A stretch of DNA of 44,472 nucleotides from the NCBI GenBank assembly GCA_023150295.1, contig JAKLLE010000027.1, forward strand, positions 1 through 44,472, written 5' to 3'. Below the pieces are notes generated by a model, which made no database searches, had not been told where the DNA came from, and worked only from the letters and a program-made list of their open reading frames with translations. Below, piece by piece: positions 19,838 to 29,700 of the stretch. The translations under genes and the position numbers were made by a program. Source of the stretch: Giesbergeria sp. Lineage in GTDB: Bacteria > Pseudomonadota > Gammaproteobacteria > Burkholderiales > Burkholderiaceae_C. The stretch's first letter is position 1. The number at the start of each line of letters is the position of its first letter.

Positions 19838-20659
19838 TCAGCCCAGCACTTCCTTGAGCGCAACGTCGTACAGATCGGTGAGCTTTTCCAGCACTTCCAG
19901 CAGGCGTTCGCTGGTGGTGGCCACGGTTTCCAGCGCCTTGTCGTCGGGCTTGCGCTGCAGGGCCGACTCGAAAAACAGCCACTGCCCCCTGCCCAGCTCC
20001 AGCTCGTTGCGAATGGCAGGCGTGCTGATGGGTGCTGCGGCCAGCGTGTCCAGGGCCAGCCGGAACTCGGTGGCGTCTGCCTTCATCTGGTCGCGCAGGC
20101 CCTTGCCGTCGAGCTTGGCTGCGGTCAAGAAGTAGTCGCGCGCGATGCGCTGGGACAGGGCGCGCTGGCGACCGGCGATGTTGATCAGCTTGGCCGAGCC
20201 CACCTTGGCGACCTTCTCGAACGCTTCGGCCGTGGTTTGCGCAGCCAGCATCACCTTGTCGGACTGCTGCGCGAGCGCCGCCACGGATTCGCGTGTAGGC
20301 GGCAGCACCACCAGGGCGTCGGCGGTATCGGCCTGTTTCTTCAGCTCGGCCACCTGGCGCGCCACCTCGGGCGGCAGGCTGGACTTGGCCAGTTCATCAA
20401 AGCCCTTGCGCGCCTGCTGGCGTGCATCGGCCAAGGTCTTGCTCGAAGCCTCGGGCAACACGCCCAGCAGGATTTGGCAATACGACTTGGCCAGCCGCTG
20501 CGACAAGGCCCGGTTGCGCGCAGCCCGGTTGAAGGCGGCGGACAAAGCCAGTTGTGCCTGCGCATGGCCCAGCGCCGGAACCAGCAAAAGCGCCGCTGCC
20601 GACTGCAGGGCCGTGCGGCGGGAAATCCCGTCGGCAAAGGCATGTTTGATAGTTTTCAT
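19838..20659 (-). CDS. PilJ-N (type IV pili methyl-accepting N-terminal) domain protein with Tat signal
   Basis: 273 residues. A twin-arginine signal (SRRTALQSAAALLLVPALGHAQ, about 13-34) predicts a free periplasmic protein. Two copies of the PilJ-N helix motif follow: NRALSQRLAKSYCQ near 50 and RQRALSQRIARDYF near 168, the second preceded by INIAG. This motif corresponds to the nitrate-binding P-box of NarX/NarQ-type sensors, but here there is no membrane helix, kinase or chemotaxis domain. I chose ATG 20659 (MKTIKHAF) with GGTGA upstream. An FNR-type box sits at about -42 from a predicted start site, and moaA is divergent. Confidence 0.85.
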   Translation of the reverse strand: MKTIKHAFADGISRRTALQSAAALLLVPALGHAQAQLALSAAFNRAARNRALSQRLAKSYCQILLGVLPEASSKTLADARQQARKGFDELAKSSLPPEVARQVAELKKQADTADALVVLPPTRESVAALAQQSDKVMLAAQTTAEAFEKVAKVGSAKLINIAGRQRALSQRIARDYFLTAAKLDGKGLRDQMKADATEFRLALDTLAAAPISTPAIRNELELGRGQWLFFESALQRKPDDKALETVATTSERLLEVLEKLTDLYDVALKEVLG

Positions 20660-20687
20660 TGCGATCACCCATTGAGAAAATAAATGG

Positions 20688-20693
20688 ATTGTG
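20688..20693 (-). promoter_or_regulatory. Predicted -10 box of the PilJ-N gene
   Basis: CACAAT on the minus strand lies 30-35 bases from the centre of the FNR-type box at 20717-20730, the spacing of class II FNR promoters. The start site would fall near 20681, leaving a leader of about 22 nt. Confidence 0.5.
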
Positions 20694-20716
20694 CTCCGGG
20701 AAAACACGTGTGTCAC

Positions 20717-20730
20717 CTGATGCACATCAA
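20717..20730 (-). promoter_or_regulatory. FNR/ANR-type binding site
   Basis: On the minus strand TTGATGTGCATCAG, 9 of 10 conserved bases of TTGAT-N4-ATCAA. Its centre is about 64 bp from the PilJ-N start and about 86 bp from the moaA start. The spacing to the -10 box favours activation of the PilJ-N gene; moaA may share it. Confidence 0.65.
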
Positions 20731-20809
20731 GCGTTTCGCAACACTGTCATTTCCCAGGGCAACCCACCCGCCCGAAAGACGCAGCAGACAACTGCGGCAA
20801 AATGGCGCC

Positions 20810-21946
20810 ATGTCCGAACGCGTCATCCCCCTGGTGGATCAGCGAACCGCAGCCCTGGCCGCCCGCGTGCCCGCCACACCCGTGGCACCCACCGGCCTGC
20901 TGGCCGACTCGCTGCACCGCCCCTTGCGCGACCTGCGCATCAGCGTGACCGACCGCTGCAACTTCCGCTGCAACTACTGCATGCCCAAGGAAGTGTTCGA
21001 CAAGGACTACCCTTACCTGCCGCACAGCGATCTGCTGAGTTTTGAAGAAATCACGCGCCTGACGGCCGTTTTTCTGCGCCACGGCGTGCGCAAGATCCGG
21101 CTCACGGGCGGCGAACCACTGCTGCGCCGCAACATCGAGGCGCTGATCGCCCAACTGGCCGCCCTGCGCACTGTGGACGGCCTGCCGCCCGAGATCACGC
21201 TCACCACCAACGGCTCCTTGCTGGCGCGCAAGGCCCGTGCGCTGCGCGAAGCGGGCCTGCAGCGCGTGACCGTGAGCCTGGACGGGCTGGACGACGCCGT
21301 CTTTCGGCGCATGAACGATGTGGACTTCCCGGTGGCCGACGTGCTGGACGGCATTGCCGCCGCGCGCGCTGCGGGGCTGCACCCGGTCAAGGTCAACATG
21401 GTGGTCAAGCGCGGCACCAACGAGCACGAGATCCTGCCCATGGCGCGGCACTTTCGCGGTACCGGCACCGTGCTGCGCTTCATCGAGTACATGGATGTGG
21501 GCGCCACCAACGGCTGGCGTATGGACGAGGTGCTGCCCTCGCACGAGGTGATCGCCCGCCTGCGCGCCGAACTGCCCCTGGTGCCGCTGGACCCCAGCGC
21601 GCCAGGCGAGACGGCGCAGCGCTGGGGCTACGCCAACGCCCAGAGCCAGCACGACCCCGCACTGGGCGAGGTGGGCGTGATCAGCAGCGTGACCCAGGCC
21701 TTTTGCGGCGATTGCAACCGTGCCCGCCTCTCGACCGAAGGGCGCCTTTACCTGTGCCTGTTTGCCGACAGGGGCTACGACCTGCGCAGCCTGTTGCGCG
21801 GTGGCGCCAGCGACGCGGACCTGGCCAGCGCGCTGGGCGCCATATGGCAGGGCCGCAGCGACCGTTATTCCGAGCTGCGTGCCAGCCTGCCGCCGGAATC
21901 GGGCCAGGGCAAGCGGCGCATCGAGATGAGCTACATCGGTGGCTGA
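20810..21946 (+). CDS. moaA: GTP 3',8-cyclase MoaA
   Basis: Radical SAM enzyme that starts molybdenum cofactor synthesis by rearranging GTP. 378 residues. The N-terminal cluster motif is CNFRCNYCM (near 48-56). A second C-terminal cluster is formed by [20 protein letters not shown] (about 301-320). The protein ends in the essential Gly-Gly (SYIGG). The start at 20810 ([11 protein letters not shown]) is chosen because the frame upstream is not conserved in type; CAAAAT lies just before it. mobA follows after 9 bp. Confidence 0.97.
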   Translation: MSERVIPLVDQRTAALAARVPATPVAPTGLLADSLHRPLRDLRISVTDRCNFRCNYCMPKEVFDKDYPYLPHSDLLSFEEITRLTAVFLRHGVRKIRLTGGEPLLRRNIEALIAQLAALRTVDGLPPEITLTTNGSLLARKARALREAGLQRVTVSLDGLDDAVFRRMNDVDFPVADVLDGIAAARAAGLHPVKVNMVVKRGTNEHEILPMARHFRGTGTVLRFIEYMDVGATNGWRMDEVLPSHEVIARLRAELPLVPLDPSAPGETAQRWGYANAQSQHDPALGEVGVISSVTQAFCGDCNRARLSTEGRLYLCLFADRGYDLRSLLRGGASDADLASALGAIWQGRSDRYSELRASLPPESGQGKRRIEMSYIGG

Positions 21947-21955
21947 GCGCACCCC

Positions 21956-22570
21956 ATGATTGCCACCCACGACATCACCGGCATGGTGCTCGCTGGCGGT
22001 CGGGGCCTGCGCATGGGCGGCGCCGACAAGGGCTTGCAGTTGCTGGACGGCGTGCCCCTGGCGCTGCGCGCCCTGCAGCGGCTGTCGCCGCAGGTGGGCG
22101 CACTGCTGGTCAATGCCAACCGCAACACCGACACCTACGCCCGCTTCGGCGTGCCCGTGTGCGCCGACACGGTGGAGGGATTTGCCGGACCGCTGGCCGG
22201 TTTTCTGGCCGGGCTGGCGCACTGCCGCACGCCCTGGCTGCTCACGGTGCCTTGCGACAGCCCCCGTTTCCCCACCGACCTGGCAGCACGCCTGGCCGCC
22301 GCCGCGCAGGCGCAGGACGCCGAGATCGCCATCGCCCTGGCCCCGGACAGCGAAGCCCCCGATGCCGCCCTGCGCCCTCAGCCCGTGTTCTGCCTGCTGC
22401 GCTCAGGCCTGCACGAGAGCCTGCAGCGCTTTGTCGCCCAGGGGGGCCGCAAGGTCGGTGCCTGGACTGCGCAGCACCGCTGCGCCCAGGTTCCCTTCGA
22501 CCAGCCCGGCGACGACCCGCTGGCCTTCTTCAACGCCAACACACCCGACGAGCTGCGCAGCCTGGTTTGA
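21956..22570 (+). CDS. mobA: Molybdenum cofactor guanylyltransferase MobA
   Basis: Attaches GMP to molybdopterin to give the MGD cofactor used by nitrate reductase, formate dehydrogenase and DMSO-reductase-family enzymes. 204 residues. The nucleotide-binding N-terminus is LAGGRGLRMGGADKGL (about 12-27), and the conserved TVPCDSP (about 96-102) and QPVFCLL motifs are present. Co-transcribed with moaA. It implies that the cell makes bis-MGD enzymes, fitting the nearby FNR site. Confidence 0.96.
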   Translation: MIATHDITGMVLAGGRGLRMGGADKGLQLLDGVPLALRALQRLSPQVGALLVNANRNTDTYARFGVPVCADTVEGFAGPLAGFLAGLAHCRTPWLLTVPCDSPRFPTDLAARLAAAAQAQDAEIAIALAPDSEAPDAALRPQPVFCLLRSGLHESLQRFVAQGGRKVGAWTAQHRCAQVPFDQPGDDPLAFFNANTPDELRSLV

Positions 22571-22633
22571 CGCACCGACGCACGGGTCTGCTCCCGGCTT
22601 TGCAGGCCCGCGCGTCGGAGACAATCAGCCCCC

Positions 22634-23305
22634 ATGGATTCACGGCATCTTTCTCTTTTGCGACCTGTCGGCCCGGTGTTGATCATCGCCGGTCTGGTCG
22701 ATACCGCCGCCCTGGCCTACAGCCTGCGCCAGGGCACCTACTACCCACCCGGATGGGGTGTGTTCGCCCTGGCCAGCGGCGTACTGGTGTTTCGGGGCAG
22801 TTTGCGCGCGGCCCTGGTGGTGCGCTGGGTGGCCTGCCTTGCATTGGCCGCCGGCACGGCATTGCTCCTGGGCTTGCCCATGATGCAACCCTTCAGCCTC
22901 ACCTTCACGCAATTGCGCCTGAACCAGGGCCCTGCGCTGGACATGGTGGCACTTGTGGCCGCCGTGCTCGCACTGCTGGCCTGGCTGGTCTGGCAGCTGG
23001 GGCGCGAGCCCCTGCGTGCGGCCCGCAGCCAGGCCGGGCTGCCCCAGCGCTCCCTGCTCATGCCTGTGTTGGCAGGTGTGGCCATGGTCGTGGCGCTGGC
23101 CATTTACCTGATCACCATGCGGGTGGGCGCCACCGCCCACAACGCCAAGATGCTGGCTGAGCAGCAGGTGGGGCCTGGCTACCGCTTCCACATCAGTGCA
23201 CTGCGCAGCAGCCGGGAGAATAAGGGCCGATCCGTGGTCGGTGTGGTGATTGCCTGGAAGGAAGACGACATCCAGCGCATCCCGGTGCACTGGCTGGAGC
23301 CCTGA
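22634..23305 (+). CDS. Polytopic membrane protein, function unknown
   Basis: 223 residues with about five hydrophobic segments (roughly 13-32, 40-52, 60-80, 97-117 and 139-160). A soluble C-terminal domain follows (SRENKGRSVVGVVIAWKEDD, ending PVHWLEP). It begins 63 bp after mobA on the same strand and may be the last gene of that run. It ends 17 bp from the convergent PaaK-like gene. No family recognised. Confidence 0.75.
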   Translation: MDSRHLSLLRPVGPVLIIAGLVDTAALAYSLRQGTYYPPGWGVFALASGVLVFRGSLRAALVVRWVACLALAAGTALLLGLPMMQPFSLTFTQLRLNQGPALDMVALVAAVLALLAWLVWQLGREPLRAARSQAGLPQRSLLMPVLAGVAMVVALAIYLITMRVGATAHNAKMLAEQQVGPGYRFHISALRSSRENKGRSVVGVVIAWKEDDIQRIPVHWLEP

Positions 23306-23322
23306 GCAAGCGCTGAGTCAAG

Positions 23323-24705
23323 TCAACAGGCCACGATGCGGCACGCCTTGCCGCTGCGCCCCCTGGGCACGCTGTGGCCCAGTTCGGTGCGCACCTGGAT
23401 GGGCGCCAGGCCCTGGCTGGCGGCGTAGCCCTTGAGCGCCGTGCGGCAGCGCGCCGCCGCTGCCCGCCCCTCCTCGCCACGCTGGGGCAGGCGCAGCAGC
23501 AGCGTGCTGGCGTCGATCTGGCGCAGGTGGAAGTCGAACACGCCGGCGCCCTCCTCCAGCACCGTGCTCAGCGCCAGGGGCAGCAGCGTGGCGGTGCCAC
23601 CGTCGCTGCGGGCCATGCGCAGGGGGTCGTCCTGGCGGCCCCGCACCTCGATCACCGGCAGGGGCGATCCGCAAGCACAGGCTTCACCATGCACCAACAC
23701 CTGGTCGCCCAGCTCGTAGCGGATGAGTGGCTGCACATGGTTGGCCAGGCTGGTCAGCAACACGCTGCAGGCAGGCTCACCCGCAGGCACCGGGCGGCGC
23801 TTCTCGTCCACGGGTTCGAGGATGACCCAGTCGGCATTGAGGTGCATGCGGCCCCGCGCACACTCCCAGCCCATGGCCAGAAATTCAGACGCGCCGTAGC
23901 TGTTGCGCAGCACGCCCCCCAAGCCGCTTTCAATGTGCGCGCGCACGGCGGGGCTCAGGGTTTCGCCACCCGTCCAGATTTCGCGCGGCGCAATGTGCAG
24001 GTGCCCTTCCAGTGCCTCCTGCGCGAGCAATGCCGCCGCGGTGGGATAGGTAATGAGCACCGTGGGCGCAAAGGCGTTGAGCCCGTCAACCAACTGCTGC
24101 GTGGGCGACTGGATGGAGAAGCTGCGCGTGGTGGCCGCAATCCAGGGGTTGATGCTGCGCAGCCGCTGCAGCGACACCATGCTGGCGAAATGCCCCCCGG
24201 TGGCGCCCACAAAGGCATGGCGCTCGGCCAGGTGCAGCGGGTCCATCCAGTGCGCCAGCGGGCGGGGCTGGCTGCGGCGCAGGGCCTCCAGGGCGTCGTA
24301 CACGGCCATGGCCTGGCCGTCCTGCACAAAGATGCCCGGCGTGCCCGTGGTGCCTGAGCTCTCCCACACCATGTAGCGGCCCAGCCAGGGCTCGGCAATG
24401 CGTTCGGGGTCAGTGGTGAGCTCGCGCAACTCGTCCAGGCGCAGGCGCGGGTCGGTCACCCAGTCGTCAAAACGCTCCATGAGTTGGCCGCGCGTGACCA
24501 CAGGCAGGCGCTCCAGCGGCGTGCTGCTGCACACGCCAGGGCCCCACAGCTCCTGGTAAAAGCGCGAGCCGCGCAGCGCCGCATCGAGCAACTGCACCAG
24601 CCGCACGCGTTGGCGCTGCGCAATGCCCATGCGCGAGCCACGCTGTGCCGCCATCACATCGAGCGACACCGTGGACAGGCGCAGCAGATCGAACACAGGA
24701 TTCAT
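23323..24705 (-). CDS. PaaK-like adenylate-forming enzyme (phenylacetate-CoA ligase family)
   Basis: 460 residues of the ANL superfamily. The ATP loop is SSGTTGTPG at 116-124. The fold continues with NSYGASEFLAMGWEC (about 268-282, the A5-like YGxxE motif) and LIRYELGDQVLV (A7-like), and a small C-terminal domain with PRGRSGKACR. The substrate is unknown: there is no paa cluster nearby, and the N-terminal half differs from true PaaK. CapK-type and antibiotic-related homologues share this architecture. It is divergent from PHA synthase with a 206-bp intergenic region. Confidence 0.82.
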   Translation of the reverse strand: MNPVFDLLRLSTVSLDVMAAQRGSRMGIAQRQRVRLVQLLDAALRGSRFYQELWGPGVCSSTPLERLPVVTRGQLMERFDDWVTDPRLRLDELRELTTDPERIAEPWLGRYMVWESSGTTGTPGIFVQDGQAMAVYDALEALRRSQPRPLAHWMDPLHLAERHAFVGATGGHFASMVSLQRLRSINPWIAATTRSFSIQSPTQQLVDGLNAFAPTVLITYPTAAALLAQEALEGHLHIAPREIWTGGETLSPAVRAHIESGLGGVLRNSYGASEFLAMGWECARGRMHLNADWVILEPVDEKRRPVPAGEPACSVLLTSLANHVQPLIRYELGDQVLVHGEACACGSPLPVIEVRGRQDDPLRMARSDGGTATLLPLALSTVLEEGAGVFDFHLRQIDASTLLLRLPQRGEEGRAAAARCRTALKGYAASQGLAPIQVRTELGHSVPRGRSGKACRIVAC

Positions 24706-24911
24706 GGCGATGTGGCCAGGGCGAGCCGTGGCGGAGGTGCCTGCGGTGCAGGGGCTTGGCCTGGGCCGGTCTGCCCAGTGAGGCCATCATAGAAACCAGG
24801 CCCGGCGGTGGCAATGGATGCGCGGCACCGCCCGGTGGCGGGCTTTGACCTGCATCACAAACCCGTCATTGCGGCAGCGCACAATGAAAGTTCCTCTCTC
24901 CCGGAGTCTTC

Positions 24912-26696
24912 ATGCCACGCAAGCCGACCCCCGCCGCCACCGAGCCCCGCACTGCCGCCACACCGCCGCGCGCCGCCGAAACCCCGACCCAGAAGCTCGA
25001 CCGCCTGACCCAGGCGGCCGTGGCGCCGCTGACCGGCGGTCTCTCCCCGGTGTCGCTGGGGCTGGCCACCGCCGACTGGGCCTGGCACCTGGCGCTCTCG
25101 CCGGGACGCCAGCTCGAACTGGCCGCGCTGGCCCTGCAATTGGGACGCCAGCACCTGCAGGAAGGCTTGTCACCATCCACAGCGCCCCCGGCGCCCGAGG
25201 ACGACCCGCGCTTTCGCGACGAAGCCTGGGCACAGTGGCCCCACCGCCAGTGGCGCGCGGGCTTCCATGCGGCAGAGGCCTTCTGGCACGACGCCGCGCA
25301 CGTGCCCGGCATGACCGCGCACCACGCCCAGATCACCCGCTTCTTTGCGCGCCAGTGGCTGGACATGCTGGCCCCGGCCAACTGGCCCGCCACCAACCCC
25401 CAGGTGCAGCAGGATCTGTGGCAGCACAGTGGCGCCCACCTGCGCCAGGGCCTGCAGCACTGGCTGGCCGACACCACGGGCACACCGGACGCAGACACCC
25501 CGCCGCAGCGCTTTCGCTTGGGGCATGACGTGGCCGCCACCCCCGGCAAGGTGGTGTTTCGCAACGCCCTGATCGAACTCATCCGCTACGCGCCGCAAAC
25601 CGCCACGGTGCACCCCGAGCCCGTGCTCATCGTGCCGTCGTGGATCATGAAGTACTACATCCTCGACCTCTCGCCGCACAACTCCATGGTGCGCTACCTG
25701 GTGCAGCAGGGGCACACGGTGTACATGCTGTCCTGGCACAACCCCGACGCACACGACGCCGAGCTGACCATGGACGACTACCTGCGCCTGGGTGTGCTGG
25801 ACGCCCTGCAGGCGGTGGGCGCGCAGCACGGCACCGACACGCCCGTGCACGCCATGGGCTACTGCCTGGGCGGCACACTGCTGGCCATTGCCGCCGCCGC
25901 GCTGGCCAGGCCCCAGAGCGTGGCTGGGCAAGACCAGTTGCCGCCGCTGCAAAGCCTCTCGCTGCTGGCGGCGCAGACCGACTTTTCCGAGCCCGGCGAG
26001 CTGGGCCTGTTCATCGACGAAGGCCAGATCGACTGGCTGGACCACACCACGCGCGGCCAGGGCTACCTGTCGGGCAAGCAGATGGCGGGCTCGTTCGAAT
26101 TTCTGCACTCGCGCGACCTGGTGTGGGCGCGGCGCATGCGCGAGTACCTGCTGGGCGAGCGCGACCAGCCCAACGACCTGATGGCCTGGAACGCCGACAC
26201 CACGCGCATGCCTGCGCGCATGCACCACGAATACCTGACCGACCTGTACCTGAACAACGCCCTGGCACGCGGCAGCTACCGCGTGGAAGGCCGCCCCGTG
26301 TCGCTGGACGACCTGCGCCTGCCCGTGTTTGCCGTGGGCACCCAGCGCGACCACGTGTCGCCCTGGACCTCGGTGTACAAGCTGCACCACCTGTGCGACG
26401 CCGAAATCACCTTCGCACTGACCAACGGCGGGCACAACGCGGGCATCATCTCCGAGCCCGGCCACGCCGGCCGCCACTACCAATGGGCCACCCGTCCCGC
26501 GAACGGCCCCTGGACCGAAGCGGCGGACTGGGCCGCCAGCGCGCCACGGCACGAGGGCTCCTGGTGGAGCGCCTGGCAGGCCTGGCTGGCCGCCCGCTCC
26601 TCGGCACCGCAACCCGCAGCCCGCATCCCCAAGGCCAGCGTGCTGTGCGACGCACCAGGCACCTATGTGCTGCAACGCTACCGCGAGAAAAATTAG
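24912..26696 (+). CDS. phaC: Class I poly(3-hydroxyalkanoate) synthase PhaC
   Basis: Polymerises hydroxyacyl-CoA to polyester storage granules. 594 residues, the class I size. The lipase-like box with catalytic Cys is GYCLGG (C318); the triad is completed by D480 (GTQRDHVSP) and H508 (TNGGHNAG). An N-terminal domain of about 200 residues begins with a Pro/Ala/Thr-rich tail that is longer than usual. CGGAG lies 8 bp upstream of ATG 24912. No phaA, phaB or phasin gene is adjacent. The C-terminus ends GTYVLQRYREKN, close to the class I consensus. Confidence 0.95.
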   Translation: MPRKPTPAATEPRTAATPPRAAETPTQKLDRLTQAAVAPLTGGLSPVSLGLATADWAWHLALSPGRQLELAALALQLGRQHLQEGLSPSTAPPAPEDDPRFRDEAWAQWPHRQWRAGFHAAEAFWHDAAHVPGMTAHHAQITRFFARQWLDMLAPANWPATNPQVQQDLWQHSGAHLRQGLQHWLADTTGTPDADTPPQRFRLGHDVAATPGKVVFRNALIELIRYAPQTATVHPEPVLIVPSWIMKYYILDLSPHNSMVRYLVQQGHTVYMLSWHNPDAHDAELTMDDYLRLGVLDALQAVGAQHGTDTPVHAMGYCLGGTLLAIAAAALARPQSVAGQDQLPPLQSLSLLAAQTDFSEPGELGLFIDEGQIDWLDHTTRGQGYLSGKQMAGSFEFLHSRDLVWARRMREYLLGERDQPNDLMAWNADTTRMPARMHHEYLTDLYLNNALARGSYRVEGRPVSLDDLRLPVFAVGTQRDHVSPWTSVYKLHHLCDAEITFALTNGGHNAGIISEPGHAGRHYQWATRPANGPWTEAADWAASAPRHEGSWWSAWQAWLAARSSAPQPAARIPKASVLCDAPGTYVLQRYREKN

Positions 26697-26699
26697 ATC

Positions 26700-26754
26700 A
26701 AATCAGCCTCTAGGGCAATAAATACGGGCGCAAGCAGCTATCAAATAAATAGCA
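26700..26754 (+). repeat. Intergenic repeat copy D (CCTCTAGCGCTTAT family), diverged
   Basis: AATCAGCCTCTAGGGCAA, then GGGCGCAAGCAGCTATCAAA and AATAGC. It fills the gap between the convergent phaC and RND permease stops. Confidence 0.7.
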
Positions 26755-29700
26755 TCAATGCGGTGTCCCCGCAGGCTGCACCTGCGCGTCGCGCGGCCCC
26801 GGCACGGCCGTGCGTGCCAGCAAGGCATACATGGTGGGCACCACAAACACGGTGAGCACCGTGCCCAGGCCCATGCCGCCCACAATGACCCAGCCGATCT
26901 GCATGCGGCTCTCGGCGCCTGCACCATGGGCCAAGGCCAGCGGGATGGCGCCCAGCACCATGGCGCCGGTGGTCATGAGGATGGGACGCAGGCGCTGGCT
27001 GGAGGCCTGCACCAGCGCATCGACCATCTCCAGCCCCTGGGCACGCAACTGGTTGGCAAACTCCACAATCAGGATGCCGTGCTTGGTGATCAAGCCCACC
27101 AGCGTGATCAGCCCGATCTGCGAATACACGTTGAGCGACCCTCCGCCCCATTTGAGCGCCAGCAGCGCACCCAACATGGACAAGGGCACCGAGAGCAGGA
27201 TGACCAGGGGGTCGATGAAGCTCTCGAACTGTGCCGCCAGCACCAGGTAGATGAACACCAGCGCCAGCACAAACACCACGCCCAGCGCCCCTTGCGAACT
27301 GCGGAATTCGCGCGAGATACCGTTGAGCTCTGTGGTGTAGCCCGGCTTGAGCACCTGGGCGGCCGTGCGGTCCATGAAGGCCAGCGCCTCGCCCAATGAA
27401 TAGTCGGGCGCCAGGTTGGCAGTGATGGTGGCCGAACGGCGCTGGCCAAAGTGGTTGAGCTCCCGCGGGCTCACGCTCTCCTGCACGCTGACCAGGCTGG
27501 ACAGCGGCACCATGGCATCGCCGCGCCCGCGCACATGGATGGTGTCGATGTCCTGCGGCGTGCTGCGGCTGCCGCCTTCGGTCTGCACGATCACGTCGAA
27601 CTGCTCGGCGTCGCGCTTGTAGCGCGTGACGGTGCGTCCGCCCAGCATGGTCTCGATGGCACGCGCCACCACGTCCACGTTCACGCCCAGGTCTGCCGCA
27701 CGCTCGCGGTTCACGCGGATGCGCAGCTCGGGCTTGTTCAGGCGCAAGTCCACGTCGGGCGAGAGGATGCCGGGGTTCTTGGCCACCTCGGCCAGGATGC
27801 GCGAGACCGCAGTGTGCAGATCCTCGTAGCTCTCCGAGGTCTGCACCACAAAGTTGAGCGGCCGCGAGCGAAAGCCCTGCCCCAGCGACGGCGGCGTGAC
27901 GGGAAACGCGCTCACCCCCGGCAGGCTGCTGATGCGGCCCTGCATCTCCCGCGCCAGTTGCAGGGTGCTGCGCTGGCGCTCCTCCCAGTCCACTGCGCGA
28001 TAGACCACACTGCCTTGCGACACGGTGGGGTTGCCCACGTTGGCGTAGATGCGGTCGAACTCGGGGTAGTCGCGACCGATTTTTTCCAGCTCGCGCGCAT
28101 AGCGGTCGGTGTATTCCAGCGTGGCGCCGTCGGGCGCGCTGAAGCTCGCCAAAATGGTGCCCCGGTCTTCCAGCGGCGAGAGCTCTTGGCGCATGCTGGG
28201 CCAAATCAACGCAATGGCCACGGCACAGGCCAGCATGACCGCCAGCACCAGCCAGCGCGCCTGCAGCAGCACCCCGGCGCGGGCCGTGAGCACCCAGCGC
28301 AGCAGGCGGCCGTAGCCATCGGACAAGGCCGTGAGCCAACGCTCCATGCTGCGGTCGAACCAGCCCGGCTTGGGGTTGTGGCGCAGCAGCAGCGAACACA
28401 TCATGGGCGAGAGCGTGAGCGCCACAAAGCCCGACACCAGCACTGCCCCGGCCAGTGCCAGCGCAAACTCGATGAACAGGCGCCCCGTGCGCCCCGGCGT
28501 AAAGGCCAGCGGCGCATACACCGCCACCAGCGTGAGCGTCATGGCCACAATGGCAAAGCCGATCTCGCGCGCACCGCGAATGGCCGCGCTGAAGGGCTCC
28601 ATGCCCTCCTCGATGTGGCGGAAGATGTTCTCCAGCATGACGATGGCGTCGTCCACCACCAGCCCAATGGCCAGCACCAGCGCCAGCAGTGTGAGTGTGT
28701 TGATGGAGAACCCCGCCAGGTGCATGAGCGCAAAGCTGCCGATCAGGCTGACCGGAATGGTGACGATGGGAATGATGGACGCACGCACCGTGCGCAGAAA
28801 GACAAAGATCACCAGCGCCACCAGCACCACCGCTTCCACCAGGGTGGTGAACACGCTCTGGACGGAGCGGTCGATGAAGCGCGAGTTGTCGTTGGCAATG
28901 TCCACCGACACCTCGGGCGGCAGGTCCGCCTGGAGCTGGGGCAGCATGGCGCGCACGCCCTTGGAGATCTCCAGCGGGTTGGCCGTGGTCTGGCGGATCA
29001 CGCCCACCGAGATGGCGTCGCGCCCGTTCAGGCGCACGCGGCTGCGGTCGCTGGCGGGGCCCTCTTCCACGCGCGCCACATCGCCCAGGCGCACGGCAAA
29101 GCCGTTGACGCTGCGCACCACGATGTTGGCAAACTCCTGCGGCTGTGCCAGGCTGGTCTGCGCAGTCACGCTGAACTCGCGCTCCACCGACTCGATGCGC
29201 CCGGCGGGCAACTCCAGGTTGCTGCGCCGGATGGCGTCTTCCACGTCCTGCGTCGTGAGCCGGTAGCCAGCCATGCGCTGCGGGTCCAGCCACACGCGCA
29301 TGGCGTAGCGGCGTTCGCCGTAGATGGGCACGTCGGCCACGCCGCTCACGGTCTGCAGCCGGGGCTTGACGATGCGCACCAGCAGGTCGTTGATCTGCAG
29401 CGGTGAAAGCGTGTCGCTGCTGAAGGCCAGCCACATCACGGGCACGGCGTCGGCCTCGACCTTGGCGATCACGGGCTCATCCACCCCATCGGGCAGGCGG
29501 TTGCGCACGCGGGAGGTGCGGTCGCGCACCTCGGCGGCGGCGTTGTCGGCGTCCTTTTCGAGTCGAAAGCGCACGCTGATCTGGCTTTGCTCGGCACGGC
29601 TCAGCGAGGTGATGACATCGACCGCGTCGATGCCCGCAATCGAGTCTTCGAGCGGCTTGGTGACCTGCGCCTCCATTACCTCGGCCGAAGCACCCGCGTA

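Noticed and set aside
24841-24890. Sigma-70 promoter for phaC using TTGACC and CACAAT
   Set aside because: The two hexamers are 29 bp apart, too far for one promoter.
26741-29434. Minus-strand 897-residue frame inside the RND permease
   Set aside because: Gly/Ala/His/Arg-rich shadow frame produced by high GC codon bias; the permease frame has all family motifs.
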